Positions 14,954 to 21,837 of a stretch of DNA of 30,704 nt are shown here, one piece after another. Origin of the DNA: a virus. Numbering within the stretch: the first letter of the stretch is position 1; every line of letters starts with the position of its first letter. The stretch spans positions 1 through 30,704 of IMG/VR virus record IMGVR_UViG_3300037882_000654, one strand, 5' to 3'. Under the pieces are notes generated by a model. That model searched no databases. It worked only from the letters and a program-made list of their open reading frames with translations, and was not told the DNA's origin. A program made the translations under genes and the position numbers.

Positions 14954-15270
14954 GCGTTGTCTACACCTTGAGGTTGAGCGGGAGCATGGTCGGGAGAAGT
15001 TTGTGTTGGATAGACATCGCCGTCGTCTGGATTATTCTGCGCATACTCGAGAGTGAAGATTGCATTGTCTTGAATAAGGTCAACATACTGGTGGAACAAG
15101 TCTATGAAAATACTTACCTGTGAAAGTAAGTTGAGTGTGACATCACGAGCATCAGTGACAAGTTTAATATCTGCTTCTGTGTGTGCATCAATCCAAATCT
15201 TGTCCTGCACTGTCGAGTCCAGAGTCTTGTAAATCTCCGTCACTTCTAGTATCTGCATTCTTCTGCTCAT
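14950..15270 (-). CDS. Hypothetical protein, 106 aa
   Basis: Unrecognised. The N-terminal two-thirds is helical (QILEVTEIYKTLD, LNLLSQVSIFIDLFHQYVDL) and the C-terminus is Pro/Asp/Gln-rich and flexible (NNPDDGDVYPTQTSPDHAPA). I choose the ATG at 15270, with GAGGA five bases upstream; it overlaps the end of the sigma-like gene by about 80 bases in another frame. A frame start at 15321 would extend the overlap without a better ribosome site. Function unknown. Confidence 0.6.
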   Translation of the reverse strand: MSRRMQILEVTEIYKTLDSTVQDKIWIDAHTEADIKLVTDARDVTLNLLSQVSIFIDLFHQYVDLIQDNAIFTLEYAQNNPDDGDVYPTQTSPDHAPAQPQGVDNA

Positions 15271-15901
15271 CTGCTTCCTCTTCCGTATAGTCACGTTCCT
15301 TGCGTGGACGAGATCCACCAAGAAAATTCAATAGATTATTTACTGCTCTGTTTACCCGCATTCGAGCAGCATCCTCAGAGATGTCTAGTTCTTTTGCTAG
15401 AGTAACATTATCACAGCCATCGCCGAAGCGCAGGTAGACGATAGTAAGTTGTTCTCTTGTTAAACGAGTCAAGGCTTTATCAATATCAGCCATCATGGCA
15501 AACCAATTGCCACCCTCTGATGCAACCTTCTTAGCCTTGGTAAATCCTAGTTCAGTCATAGCAGGTGCATTGAGGTCTCTACGCAACACTGCTGGCAATA
15601 ATAACTCAACAACCTCACGGTCATAGTAATAATTATCTTCTACTTTGTAACCCACAGCACGAGCCTTCTCACGTTGACAGTAATCCTTTGCAGCATTACG
15701 TAGTGAGCGAGCAATCAACTTGGTAGACTGTTTAATGTCTATGGCTTCCCATGTACTAACCTTGTTAGGGTGTTCCATGAACCATACCCATAGTTCTTGA
15801 CGAATATCATCAGCATCACACATGTGAAACTTACGCGAGTATTCGTAGGCAATAGAGCCTACCATGTTCTCGTACTTTAGTGGATCAATTATGTTTACCA
15901 T
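15188..15901 (-). CDS. Sigma-70-like RNA polymerase factor, 237 aa
   Basis: The N-terminal part (IAYEYSRKFHMCDADDIRQE through LIARSLRNAAKDYCQREKAR) resembles sigma region 2, the core-binding and -10 recognition segment. Residues about 150-190 (LTREQLTIVYLRFGDGCDNV, LAKELDISEDAARMRVNRAV) form a clear sigma region 4 helix-turn-helix. The C-terminal ~45 residues are acidic and disordered, the last ~80 bases overlapping the next gene. It starts in an ATGGTAA overlap with the upstream gene. It may direct transcription of late phage genes; it could also be a sigma-like DNA-binding protein without polymerase activity. Confidence 0.75.
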   Translation of the reverse strand: MVNIIDPLKYENMVGSIAYEYSRKFHMCDADDIRQELWVWFMEHPNKVSTWEAIDIKQSTKLIARSLRNAAKDYCQREKARAVGYKVEDNYYYDREVVELLLPAVLRRDLNAPAMTELGFTKAKKVASEGGNWFAMMADIDKALTRLTREQLTIVYLRFGDGCDNVTLAKELDISEDAARMRVNRAVNNLLNFLGGSRPRKERDYTEEEADEQKNADTRSDGDLQDSGLDSAGQDLD

Positions 15902-16032
15902 TCAATACTGAACCAAAAGAATCCTATAGTAAGATTGATACCATACTTGCCAATATCAAACCCAATGCCGAATAGATTTAATGATGCACCGAAATAGAAA
16001 CTAAAACGTTTAACGTATACTGTCTTTACCAT
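15895..16032 (-). CDS. Small aromatic/Gly-rich protein, 45 aa
   Basis: MVKTVYVKRFSFYFGASLNL continues as alternating hydrophobic and Gly residues to ...IGFFWFSIEW, which looks like beta strands rather than a transmembrane helix. Start and stop both use a seven-base ATGGTAA overlap with neighbours, a good reason to prefer the ATG at 16032 over 16137, which lies deep inside the phosphoesterase gene. Function unknown. Confidence 0.55.
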   Translation of the reverse strand: MVKTVYVKRFSFYFGASLNLFGIGFDIGKYGINLTIGFFWFSIEW

Positions 16033-16766
16033 TTGAATACTTTCCCGTCTACTGTAAATGAGTTGTTGATGATAGGAACTAACTGTGGTGTAACGTTCTT
16101 GCCATCTACATGCAGGATACCAAAGCCTTGTTGCCATGTGAACAACCCTGCCTTGATATATTTTGCATTCTTGTAATCCATAAGATTACCAAGTTCTAGA
16201 CCCCAGATAGTCTTAGGCTTACCACCACGATATGTCTGAGTCTGATGTAGCAGACCCATGCGGTGCGTGTGACCACAGACTACACTCATGCCTGAACGCT
16301 TCGCTAGACCCAATGCAGTAGCACCTGCAGTAGGTTGTACGTTGCCTTCATCACCATGCATAAGCAACCAGCCAGGGGCTAGTTCATACGGATCTTTGTG
16401 GTATTTAATCTCAAGTTCATCAAGACCGAGAAAGTTTTCTAATTGTAATTCAGGAAGTCCAAGAAGTCCTGGTGCTCTCATAGCAACTGTGTTAAATAAT
16501 CTATCTGTATGATTACTGCGCACCATGTGCTCAACAGTTAAGTCATACAGTAATTGGCGTGTAAGGTCACGGTCACGTCCGATAGAGCGTTCAAACTCTA
16601 ACTCAGTTCCCTTACTCCATTTCGAGATTGTCTGCATATCCATTTCATCACCACAGGACACTACAGTCTCAGGTTGATACCATTGAATGAACTTTGCCAC
16701 AGCCTTCGTGGCTTCTACATCGTGATATGGTACTTGAAGATCGGAGATGCAAACAATGTTTTTCAT
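16026..16766 (-). CDS. Calcineurin-like metallophosphoesterase, 246 aa
   Basis: The two-metal phosphoesterase motifs are in order: SDLQVPYHD (D9, H15), CGDEMD (D40, D43), SNHTD (N85, H86; the GNHE/D position), MHGDE (H137) and GHTH (165-168). It would hydrolyse a phosphomonoester or diester, possibly nucleic acid or a nucleotide. Close to phage exonuclease-type phosphoesterases found beside primase and DNA ligase genes, but the substrate cannot be read from sequence. It starts in an ATGA overlap with the HNH gene. Confidence 0.88.
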   Translation of the reverse strand: MKNIVCISDLQVPYHDVEATKAVAKFIQWYQPETVVSCGDEMDMQTISKWSKGTELEFERSIGRDRDLTRQLLYDLTVEHMVRSNHTDRLFNTVAMRAPGLLGLPELQLENFLGLDELEIKYHKDPYELAPGWLLMHGDEGNVQPTAGATALGLAKRSGMSVVCGHTHRMGLLHQTQTYRGGKPKTIWGLELGNLMDYKNAKYIKAGLFTWQQGFGILHVDGKNVTPQLVPIINNSFTVDGKVFKW

Positions 16767-17071
16767 TTCTTCTTTGTCGCTTTCTTAGTTGTCTTTTTAG
16801 CGCGACGTTTATTCTCTAGACCAACATTCTTTTTCTTAGAGATCGCACGAAGGTTAGAAATCTTATCGTCACCAGCACGACCTTTGTTGTTCTTATGGTC
16901 TACTTCTGTCCCACGTGGTAACTTCTTACCTGTGGCTTCTTCGTAATCAACTCTAGCCTTATTGCTAGAAGTCGTAACCACCGTGCCATCTTTCTTCTTT
17001 CTCTTAAAGACGTAGATTGGACGTCCACCATTGGCTTTACTGCCTTTGTAAGGTCCGAATATCTTTCTCAT
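16763..17071 (-). CDS. HNH endonuclease-like protein, 102 aa
   Basis: The HNH_3-type core is VDHKNNKGRAGDDKISNLRA (about 57-76), with D58/H59 as metal-binding and catalytic residues and N73 as the structural Asn; the final position is Asn (KKKN, 82) as in many HNH_3 members. It is preceded by a region (FKRKKKDGTVVTTSS) resembling the target-binding part, and followed by a very basic tail ending KKATKKK. It could be a free-standing homing or nicking endonuclease or serve recombination. ATGA coupling on both sides. Confidence 0.8.
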   Translation of the reverse strand: MRKIFGPYKGSKANGGRPIYVFKRKKKDGTVVTTSSNKARVDYEEATGKKLPRGTEVDHKNNKGRAGDDKISNLRAISKKKNVGLENKRRAKKTTKKATKKK

Positions 17072-17256
17072 TTCATTTCCTTTATCTTAACGTCAGATGG
17101 TCCAATAATGTAGACATCATAACCTTCTCCTTGTTCTGGAGTTTTTAACATGTCCATAACTTTCCAGTATGCACTCTCTTTTGAGTCAGCGTCTACCTCT
17201 GTAGAGACACGATTTCTTTGAGTTAAATGTACTTTGTATTTCATTCGTTGGGCCAT
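17068..17256 (-). CDS. Hypothetical protein, 62 aa
   Basis: Unrecognised. MKYKVHLTQRNRVSTEVDAD and KVKI/KEMK-type strands alternate with a helix (SKESAYWKVMDMLKT), a small alpha/beta layout. The start is uncertain: the ATG at 17256 has GAGAGG three bases upstream, whereas the ATG at 17244 gives the ATGA overlap seen at neighbouring junctions. It is followed by ATGA coupling to the HNH gene. Confidence 0.6.
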   Translation of the reverse strand: MAQRMKYKVHLTQRNRVSTEVDADSKESAYWKVMDMLKTPEQGEGYDVYIIGPSDVKIKEMK

Positions 17257-17561
17257 TGTCCTCTCAACACCATCAGTCCGATGAGTGCATAGTTAGCAAG
17301 GTCTTTGAATGAATCCTCTAAAGGTTCATGAAGACCATCTTGCTTGTTATCTACTAGGTTATTAATACGAGCCATCTTATCCCACATGCGTACACGTAGC
17401 CCATTGATTGGACCACCTGGTGCTAGTGCAATATTCTTTGGACCGTAATCTTTATGTTTGCTCAATAGTAAGTTAGCGAGTTCATCAAAGGTTTCCCAGA
17501 CATCTAGGTCAAACTTTGTTGGATCGCTAAAGTCAGTGCTAGACACTGCTTTTTCAGTCAT
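17241..17561 (-). CDS. DUF1599/Nmad1 nucleotide-modification-associated protein, 106 aa
   Basis: The pattern HKDYGPKNIA (about 35-45), GPINGLRVRMWDKMARINNL and EPLEDSFKDLANYALIGLMV is the DUF1599 family, named nucleotide modification-associated domain 1. The family is all-helical and common in phages near genes for modified bases or nucleotide pools. The acidic and Lys residues in those motifs are kept. No base-modifying enzyme is seen in this window, so the nucleotide acted on is unknown. Overlaps both neighbours. Confidence 0.82.
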   Translation of the reverse strand: MTEKAVSSTDFSDPTKFDLDVWETFDELANLLLSKHKDYGPKNIALAPGGPINGLRVRMWDKMARINNLVDNKQDGLHEPLEDSFKDLANYALIGLMVLRGQWPNE

Positions 17562-17898
17562 TTTCTTTCAACAGCCCCTCTATGCCATCCATGATAGATG
17601 ACATCTCCGATTGTACTACAGCCTCGTGGATGAATGCATCTAGGTCATCACCACTAGCATTGACCATCATCAGAGTTGCACTCTGTACGTGGTCGTAAGC
17701 ACCCTCTAAATCTCCATCATCAATAATCTCATTGAGTATGCAAAGGAACTCAAACAAGTCGAAAGAGTAACGCTTGTTCAAGCGAACTCCCCAACTGTAC
17801 TCAATACCACAATGGTCTAGGAATTCAAAGATGTCACACGTACCGAAGTCACAGTCAGACTGCTCACATATAAAGTGTCCGTCTTTAGGCATTAACAT
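17554..17898 (-). CDS. Hypothetical protein, 114 aa
   Basis: Unrecognised acidic protein with four N-terminal Cys (C11, C16, C21, C30; EQSDCDFGTCDIFEFLDHCG), then helices (RYSFDLFEFLCILNEIIDD). Acidic throughout, with MSSIMDGIEGLLKEND at the end. TAATG overlap with the primase gene upstream; ATG at 17898 precedes a second in-frame ATG two codons on. It may be a primase accessory by position only. Confidence 0.65.
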   Translation of the reverse strand: MLMPKDGHFICEQSDCDFGTCDIFEFLDHCGIEYSWGVRLNKRYSFDLFEFLCILNEIIDDGDLEGAYDHVQSATLMMVNASGDDLDAFIHEAVVQSEMSSIMDGIEGLLKEND

Positions 17899-18563
17899 TA
17901 TTGTGCGCTCTCAATCTTTTGTTTGAAGTAATCTGCTCCGTGTATTCTGTACATAGAGTTGACATCTTCACCCTCTGGCATCTGTACAACAACCAAATTC
18001 CCCAGTTCTCGAGAGAGTGACTTGCCAAATTCCGTACCTGCATTGTCTCCATCTGCAAATAGGAAAACTTTATCAAAGTCTGCTAGCAATCTACTGTAGT
18101 GTTTCTTCCAGTTGTTGACTCCTGGTACACCAACCGCAGGTATCCCGCAAACATTATCCAACGTGATCGTGTCAATTTCACCCTCGCATACAGAAATATA
18201 TGAGGTTGCGCGGAAGATCGACGCAACGTTATAGAGGTGCGTAGTCGCACCCGATAGTCCCATATATTTCGGTTCGGATAAGTCCATCGACCTGAATCGA
18301 AGGTCAACCACCCCCGAACGCGTGATGTAGGGAATAGATAAACGGTTGACATATTGTTCATGCCCCGTAAGAGGATCTAGCACGACGCCCAAGCGAACTT
18401 TCCGCGCCTGTTCCAGAGTTATCCCCCGTTCTGCGAGGTAGTCCTCCGCTTCGTGTATTGCTCCGTAATAATACTTCGCCGCGCGCGTTAAGGATTCCCT
18501 TTGCGATGTTGATTGCTTCATTAAACTTGACCCCCTCTTTTGCCATGATGATTGCGAATCCAT
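17898..18563 (-). CDS. Primase TOPRIM-domain protein (C-terminal half of split primase), 221 aa
   Basis: This is the catalytic part of a DnaG-type primase: an N-terminal linker domain (AAKYYYGAIHEAEDYLAERG, LEQARKVRLGVV), then TOPRIM with CEGEIDTITL (E127/E129) and FLFADGDNAG (D171, D173) for metal binding. The zinc-binding part is encoded upstream in another frame. Overlap with that gene is 206 bases and, relative to it, this frame is +1. The true start is uncertain: ATG 18563 has AAGGGCG close by, and an internal ATG near 18521 has GAGGGGG nine bases upstream. Either the halves are made separately or joined by frameshifting near 18480-18495. Confidence 0.85.
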   Translation of the reverse strand: MDSQSSWQKRGSSLMKQSTSQRESLTRAAKYYYGAIHEAEDYLAERGITLEQARKVRLGVVLDPLTGHEQYVNRLSIPYITRSGVVDLRFRSMDLSEPKYMGLSGATTHLYNVASIFRATSYISVCEGEIDTITLDNVCGIPAVGVPGVNNWKKHYSRLLADFDKVFLFADGDNAGTEFGKSLSRELGNLVVVQMPEGEDVNSMYRIHGADYFKQKIESAQ

Positions 18564-18738
18564 CGCCCTTCATCTGACATGCGAAACAACAAAATGCATT
18601 CTCTTCTGTGTTAGCAGAAGCAGACGCATGTGAATCTTCATGGAACGGACACTTCATAGAGAACCAACCATGTCTAGTAGGTACTCTTGCTCCATAGTGT
18701 TCTAATATTGCACTGATACTTGGCTTGTCATACTTCAT
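18358..18738 (-). CDS. Primase zinc-binding protein (N-terminal half of split primase), 126 aa
   Basis: CHC2-type primase zinc finger: CPFHEDSH (C30, H33), then CFAC (C51, C54) and KGDG, followed by the helix IIMAKEGVKFNEAINIAKGI that normally joins the finger to the TOPRIM core. After about residue 87 the sequence turns Arg/Ser/Gly-rich (RSNTRSGGLPRRTGDNSG) and no longer looks like primase, which is what reading past a frame change would give. It starts in an ATGA overlap with a tiny upstream frame. Confidence 0.85.
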   Translation of the reverse strand: MKYDKPSISAILEHYGARVPTRHGWFSMKCPFHEDSHASASANTEENAFCCFACQMKGDGFAIIMAKEGVKFNEAINIAKGILNARGEVLLRSNTRSGGLPRRTGDNSGTGAESSLGRRARSSYGA

Positions 18739-18797
18739 AGTAATAAAAGCAATTGAATGATTGCTAGTAATTCCATCAAGGATAACTGTAAAAACAT
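18735..18797 (-). CDS. Possible hydrophobic micro-peptide, 20 aa
   Basis: MFLQLSLMELLAIIQLLLLL is almost wholly hydrophobic. The reading frame fills the gap between the nuclease gene and the primase gene and ends in an ATGA overlap with the primase start. It may be a coupling leader rather than a functional protein. No clear ribosome site. Confidence 0.3.
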   Translation of the reverse strand: MFLQLSLMELLAIIQLLLLL

Positions 18798-18804
18798 TAA
18801 TAAG

Positions 18805-19146
18805 TTACTCACGTTCCATAGCCTTTCGTAGTAGTTCTACCCAGACAGATACTGGCATACTTGCATACCAATCCGCAGGTGAGCCTTTTCCTTTTCGTTT
18901 ATGAATTACTACACCAGTCCATGCCTTAGCATGCTTAGTTTCTAAAGTCATCTCTTCTATCCAGCCAGATAGAGCCATCTTTGCGTGATCTTTAATTTCA
19001 ATGCAGACACCATTGATACCAGCGATGTCACCTTTATCTTCCGTGGCTCCCGCAAGCCGACGTTCTGCATACGGGAACCACGTTTGAAGATAGTTAACTA
19101 CATCGCGTTCTGCTTTAGAGCCTTTGGCTTTAGCAGCACTGCTCAT
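18805..19146 (-). CDS. Holliday-junction-resolvase-like PD-(D/E)XK nuclease, 113 aa
   Basis: The layout matches small archaeal-type resolvases and related phage nucleases: KGSKAERDVVNYL (E13) at the N-terminus, RRLAGATEDKGDIAG (D40) and CIEIKDH (E50, K52), the E-D-ExK catalytic set. It would cut branched DNA during replication or packaging. I choose the ATG at 19146, a TAATG overlap with the transglycosylase-like gene, over a TTG three codons upstream. VRR-NUC-type or other PD-(D/E)XK nucleases are alternatives. Confidence 0.78.
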   Translation of the reverse strand: MSSAAKAKGSKAERDVVNYLQTWFPYAERRLAGATEDKGDIAGINGVCIEIKDHAKMALSGWIEEMTLETKHAKAWTGVVIHKRKGKGSPADWYASMPVSVWVELLRKAMERE

Positions 19147-19577
19147 TAGTACCAACCATTTCTGTTGTGAAAGGCTAGCGCCTTTGACGGAGACCCATAA
19201 CGAGCCTCGATGTATTTCAACCCAAGGTCAATTTGGCGAACCATAGGTGTATCCTCTGACATATTTAACATCTGAGGTATGCCATATGCTGATGAAGTAG
19301 GATTGTTCGCTGTATAATCCCAGCGAGATTCTCTACTCCAAAGAGTATAGAGTGATTTCCACTCATATTTACTCTCGTATATAGCCATAACTTTCACGCG
19401 TCCGATACGTTTCGCAGCCTTCTTCATATATCCAATCGATGTTTCGCATGGGTGCAGAGCACTCATATGAACCATCTCGTTTATACTCTTGGGCGAAAAC
19501 ATCGCACCCACAGTGTGTGGGAGTGTACCCACAAAGACTACAACTGCCATTATCCACGCGTACGTCGATAGTTTCAT
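19146..19577 (-). CDS. Secreted lytic-transglycosylase-like protein, 143 aa
   Basis: An N-terminal signal peptide (residues ~1-26, hydrophobic YAWIMAVVVFVGTLPHTVGA) precedes a short SLT-like domain: LWSRESRWDYTANNPTSSAY (catalytic Glu likely E83), AYGIPQM (97-103) and a C-terminal ALAFHNRNGWY. These match goose-lysozyme/SLT-type enzymes that cleave the MurNAc-GlcNAc bond. GAGGAG lies before the ATG. It lies in the replication operon, far from the endolysin and holins. It may act at lysis, in superinfection control or wall remodelling. Confidence 0.82.
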   Translation of the reverse strand: MKLSTYAWIMAVVVFVGTLPHTVGAMFSPKSINEMVHMSALHPCETSIGYMKKAAKRIGRVKVMAIYESKYEWKSLYTLWSRESRWDYTANNPTSSAYGIPQMLNMSEDTPMVRQIDLGLKYIEARYGSPSKALAFHNRNGWY

Positions 19578-19579
19578 TA

Positions 19580-19801
19580 CTACTCCTCAATTGGTGCGGT
19601 TGCCTGTGTTCCACAGTCAGCACACTCCATATCTCTGAAATACATCCCAATTGTACCATCCTCTGAGAACGATACCTTGAGATTCCATACGAAACTCCCG
19701 CAGATGCATATCGAGGTTGGCTCACCACGAATATCCATCGCCCTTGTATAATCGGGTTTTAATTCCGTTATACTTTTACTAGTCATCATCATCTTCGTCA
19801 T
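19580..19801 (-). CDS. Small CxC/CxxC protein, 73 aa
   Basis: Contains CICG (about 31-34) and CADCG (about 60-64), a zinc-ribbon pair, with beta-like strands between (FVWNLKVSFSEDGTIGMYFR). Several Met codons at the start (MTKMMMTSKS) leave the exact start unresolved. It overlaps the end of the acidic 29-residue frame and is followed two bases later by the transglycosylase-like gene. Function unknown. Confidence 0.6.
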   Translation of the reverse strand: MTKMMMTSKSITELKPDYTRAMDIRGEPTSICICGSFVWNLKVSFSEDGTIGMYFRDMECADCGTQATAPIEE

Positions 19802-19868
19802 CCTCGTACCAGTCTGGCTGAGGTTGAGTTGGACTTCCCCAATCGGGAAGCGGTATGATTGTTGACAT
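19779..19868 (-). CDS. Acidic micro-protein, 29 aa
   Basis: MSTIIPLPDWGSPTQPQPDW ends in an almost pure Asp/Glu tail (YEDDEDDDD). It starts three bases after the ATPase stop codon and fills the gap to the next gene. The acidic tail recalls those of single-strand-binding proteins that recruit partners, but the peptide is too short to judge. Confidence 0.4.
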   Translation of the reverse strand: MSTIIPLPDWGSPTQPQPDWYEDDEDDDD

Positions 19869-19870
19869 AA

Positions 19871-20659
19871 TCACGACCTTTCTGGAATGTCTGAGACATC
19901 CATTATTTCGGGATTAAATTGCAACCAAAAAGCCGTATCCCCTGTAGGATCTGCTTTGCCGTATCGGTTTTTTACTGGTGCTACTGCTATATAGCCAGGA
20001 GCATTAGTGCCGACCGTACAAATCAGAGCAGGAAGTTGTGCCACCATGCCTTGAAGAGCACTACGTGGTTGACAAGGATTTCCCATATACGACTCTTTGG
20101 TGTGATGCAATACAAGAACTGCAGCGTTGGTATCCCTTGCCAAGTACTTTAGTTCTTTGATTGTAGAACGCATGCTCGCAAACTCTTCCCCACCATCGTT
20201 AGCAACATCCATAAGGTTGTCGACAACGATGAGAGTTGGACCACACCCCCACAATTCCTCGAAAGCAAGTACCTCTTGGTCAATGTCTGCCAGCGTTGGC
20301 GCTGACTCGAAAGACCAAAAGATATGCCCCGAAGCCTCGTTGATTATCTTACGGCTACCTTCAACATCATCGTTTAGCAGAAGTTCTGCATCACTCTGAG
20401 GCTTACCAGTAATCATAGATAGTAGACGCATAGCCATTGTATGCGCGTTTGTGTCGGCACTCACGTACAGTGTCGGCACTTTAGAACGTAGAGCCAGTGC
20501 AAGAGCAAGAGTAGACTTACCAGCACCAGGAGTGCCAGCAATCATTGATATCTCTGCTCTACGAATAACAACTTTATTCGCTTCAAAGGTACGAAAGACA
20601 TTAGGTAGCGGTTCGCCACCGATATCTTTACTACCTACTGCACGGGCTAATGTTCTCAC
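19871..20659 (-). CDS. DnaB/RecA-like replicative ATPase, 262 aa
   Basis: A RecA-fold ATPase: Walker A GTPGAGKST (42-50), a beta strand ending YVSADTNAHTM, Walker B LIVVDNL (D147) and VLVLHHTKES (181-190), where His/Thr sit at the sensor position of DnaB-type helicases. At 262 residues it has only the C-terminal motor domain of DnaB; the N-terminal primase-interaction domain is absent. It may be the replicative helicase motor or a recombinase (UvsX/Sak4-type). GTG start at 20659 right after the upstream TAA. The primase halves lie downstream in the same operon. Confidence 0.85.
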   Translation of the reverse strand: MRTLARAVGSKDIGGEPLPNVFRTFEANKVVIRRAEISMIAGTPGAGKSTLALALALRSKVPTLYVSADTNAHTMAMRLLSMITGKPQSDAELLLNDDVEGSRKIINEASGHIFWSFESAPTLADIDQEVLAFEELWGCGPTLIVVDNLMDVANDGGEEFASMRSTIKELKYLARDTNAAVLVLHHTKESYMGNPCQPRSALQGMVAQLPALICTVGTNAPGYIAVAPVKNRYGKADPTGDTAFWLQFNPEIMDVSDIPERS

Positions 20660-21085
20660 TTAGAATGCACTCCACTCAGGATCGTTTCTACGTAACCAAA
20701 TTGGTTCGCATTGGTCAGGAGTTCCCTTAGGGGAAGGACACATGTATGCCTTCCAAGGACCCTTTGCACCACTACCTGTACGTGTGGACATCTGTCCATG
20801 CTTACAAGTACGACCACTAGGTGCATGCGTTGAGGCACCACCTGTTGGATGTGCTGTATGGTCTATCTGTGCACCTGGAAATGAATCCCGCACATTAGAC
20901 ACGGCTTGAACACCATTTGTTGGTGCTCCTGTGAGTGACTGAGCCATTGTAGTTAGCAGTCCTTCTGCATCTACATCGCCCAATGCAGCATTTAGATTGG
21001 CAGTAAATTCTGCAATCGATTCTCCAGCAATCACAAAGATGCGACCATCTGGAAGTTTGCTGCTTACCTGGAAGTTACCTGGCAT
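20660..21085 (-). CDS. Hypothetical zinc-finger-like protein, 141 aa
   Basis: Unrecognised as a family. The N-terminus (FQVSSKLPDGRIFVIAGESI) looks like beta strands; the middle is Ser/Gly/Ala/Pro-rich; the C-terminus (about 93-141) has CKHGQM, MCP and QCEP, with Cys/His spacing that could bind zinc. The position between a Cas4-like nuclease and the ATPase suits a single-strand DNA-binding or recombination-mediator role, inferred from context only. CGTTTT-free, ordinary composition. ATG at 21085 follows the nuclease stop by 11 bases with GGAGAG-type site. Confidence 0.65.
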   Translation of the reverse strand: MPGNFQVSSKLPDGRIFVIAGESIAEFTANLNAALGDVDAEGLLTTMAQSLTGAPTNGVQAVSNVRDSFPGAQIDHTAHPTGGASTHAPSGRTCKHGQMSTRTGSGAKGPWKAYMCPSPKGTPDQCEPIWLRRNDPEWSAF

Positions 21086-21096
21086 TTGTATCTCTC

Positions 21097-21837
21097 CTAT
21101 TCTGCTCTAGAGTTTACAAACTTGCATTTACTCATTACATCACATCTGCCACAGTTATTCAGATTAGGCAGGAAGATGTCGCTCTTGCGAGCGCGGTCAA
21201 AGGTATTGAGCATATCTTCTACTCTATCAGCAGTCAGATTAGTCAAGTTCCACAATGACACATGTCCAGTACGTGCATCCCAAAAGCCAGCGGAGTCGAC
21301 CAAAACTCCTTGCTTCGCAAGCGCCCACGCATAGACGGCTAACTGCAAAGGATGCCTTTGGGACGACGCACCAGTTTTGATATCGACGAGTACCCTTTTC
21401 CCGTCGGGATCAACCATAACACGGTCTATCGCCATTTTTACCGTGCTATCTTCGATAGGAATCTCATACTGCTTTTCAATAAAATCTTCGTAGACGTTCC
21501 AGCCTTTACGGAACTCAATCCAGCGGTCAAGCATCCAGATGCCTTCGCCATACCACCATGACATGTCTTCACGCTTAGCGAACTTCCATGTGCTCATGTC
21601 GCCGTTGATTTCTTCGTCGGCTTTTACTTGTTCAAACCAAGCACGGTTCCACAAGTCTTCCGACTTGCCACCTTCGAGGTCATAGTATTCAGTAGCCTTA
21701 TGAAGGGCAGAACCGCCAGTAAACCAGACGGCATGACCTTCTTCTACTTTGTCGACTTTTGTAAGTTTATATTTCCAACCGCACTCTTGCCATGTAGAAA
21801 ATGACGAGTACGATATATGTTCAGGTAAATTATTCAT
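21097..21837 (-). CDS. Cas4/RecB-like PD-(D/E)XK nuclease with Fe-S cluster ligands, 246 aa
   Basis: The nuclease residues are H46 (ALHKATE), D138 (AIDRV), D152 and K154 (VLVDIKTG) and Q165xxxY169, in the RecB/Cas4 order. Cysteines C19 (WQECGWKY), C229, C232 and C238 (CGRCDVMSKC) have the one-plus-three spacing that binds the [4Fe-4S] cluster in Cas4/AddB-type nucleases. No Cas1/Cas2 or CRISPR array is near, so this is likely a phage recombination exonuclease, working with the ATPase and the 141-residue protein. First gene of the leftward replication operon. Confidence 0.9.
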   Translation of the reverse strand: MNNLPEHISYSSFSTWQECGWKYKLTKVDKVEEGHAVWFTGGSALHKATEYYDLEGGKSEDLWNRAWFEQVKADEEINGDMSTWKFAKREDMSWWYGEGIWMLDRWIEFRKGWNVYEDFIEKQYEIPIEDSTVKMAIDRVMVDPDGKRVLVDIKTGASSQRHPLQLAVYAWALAKQGVLVDSAGFWDARTGHVSLWNLTNLTADRVEDMLNTFDRARKSDIFLPNLNNCGRCDVMSKCKFVNSRAE

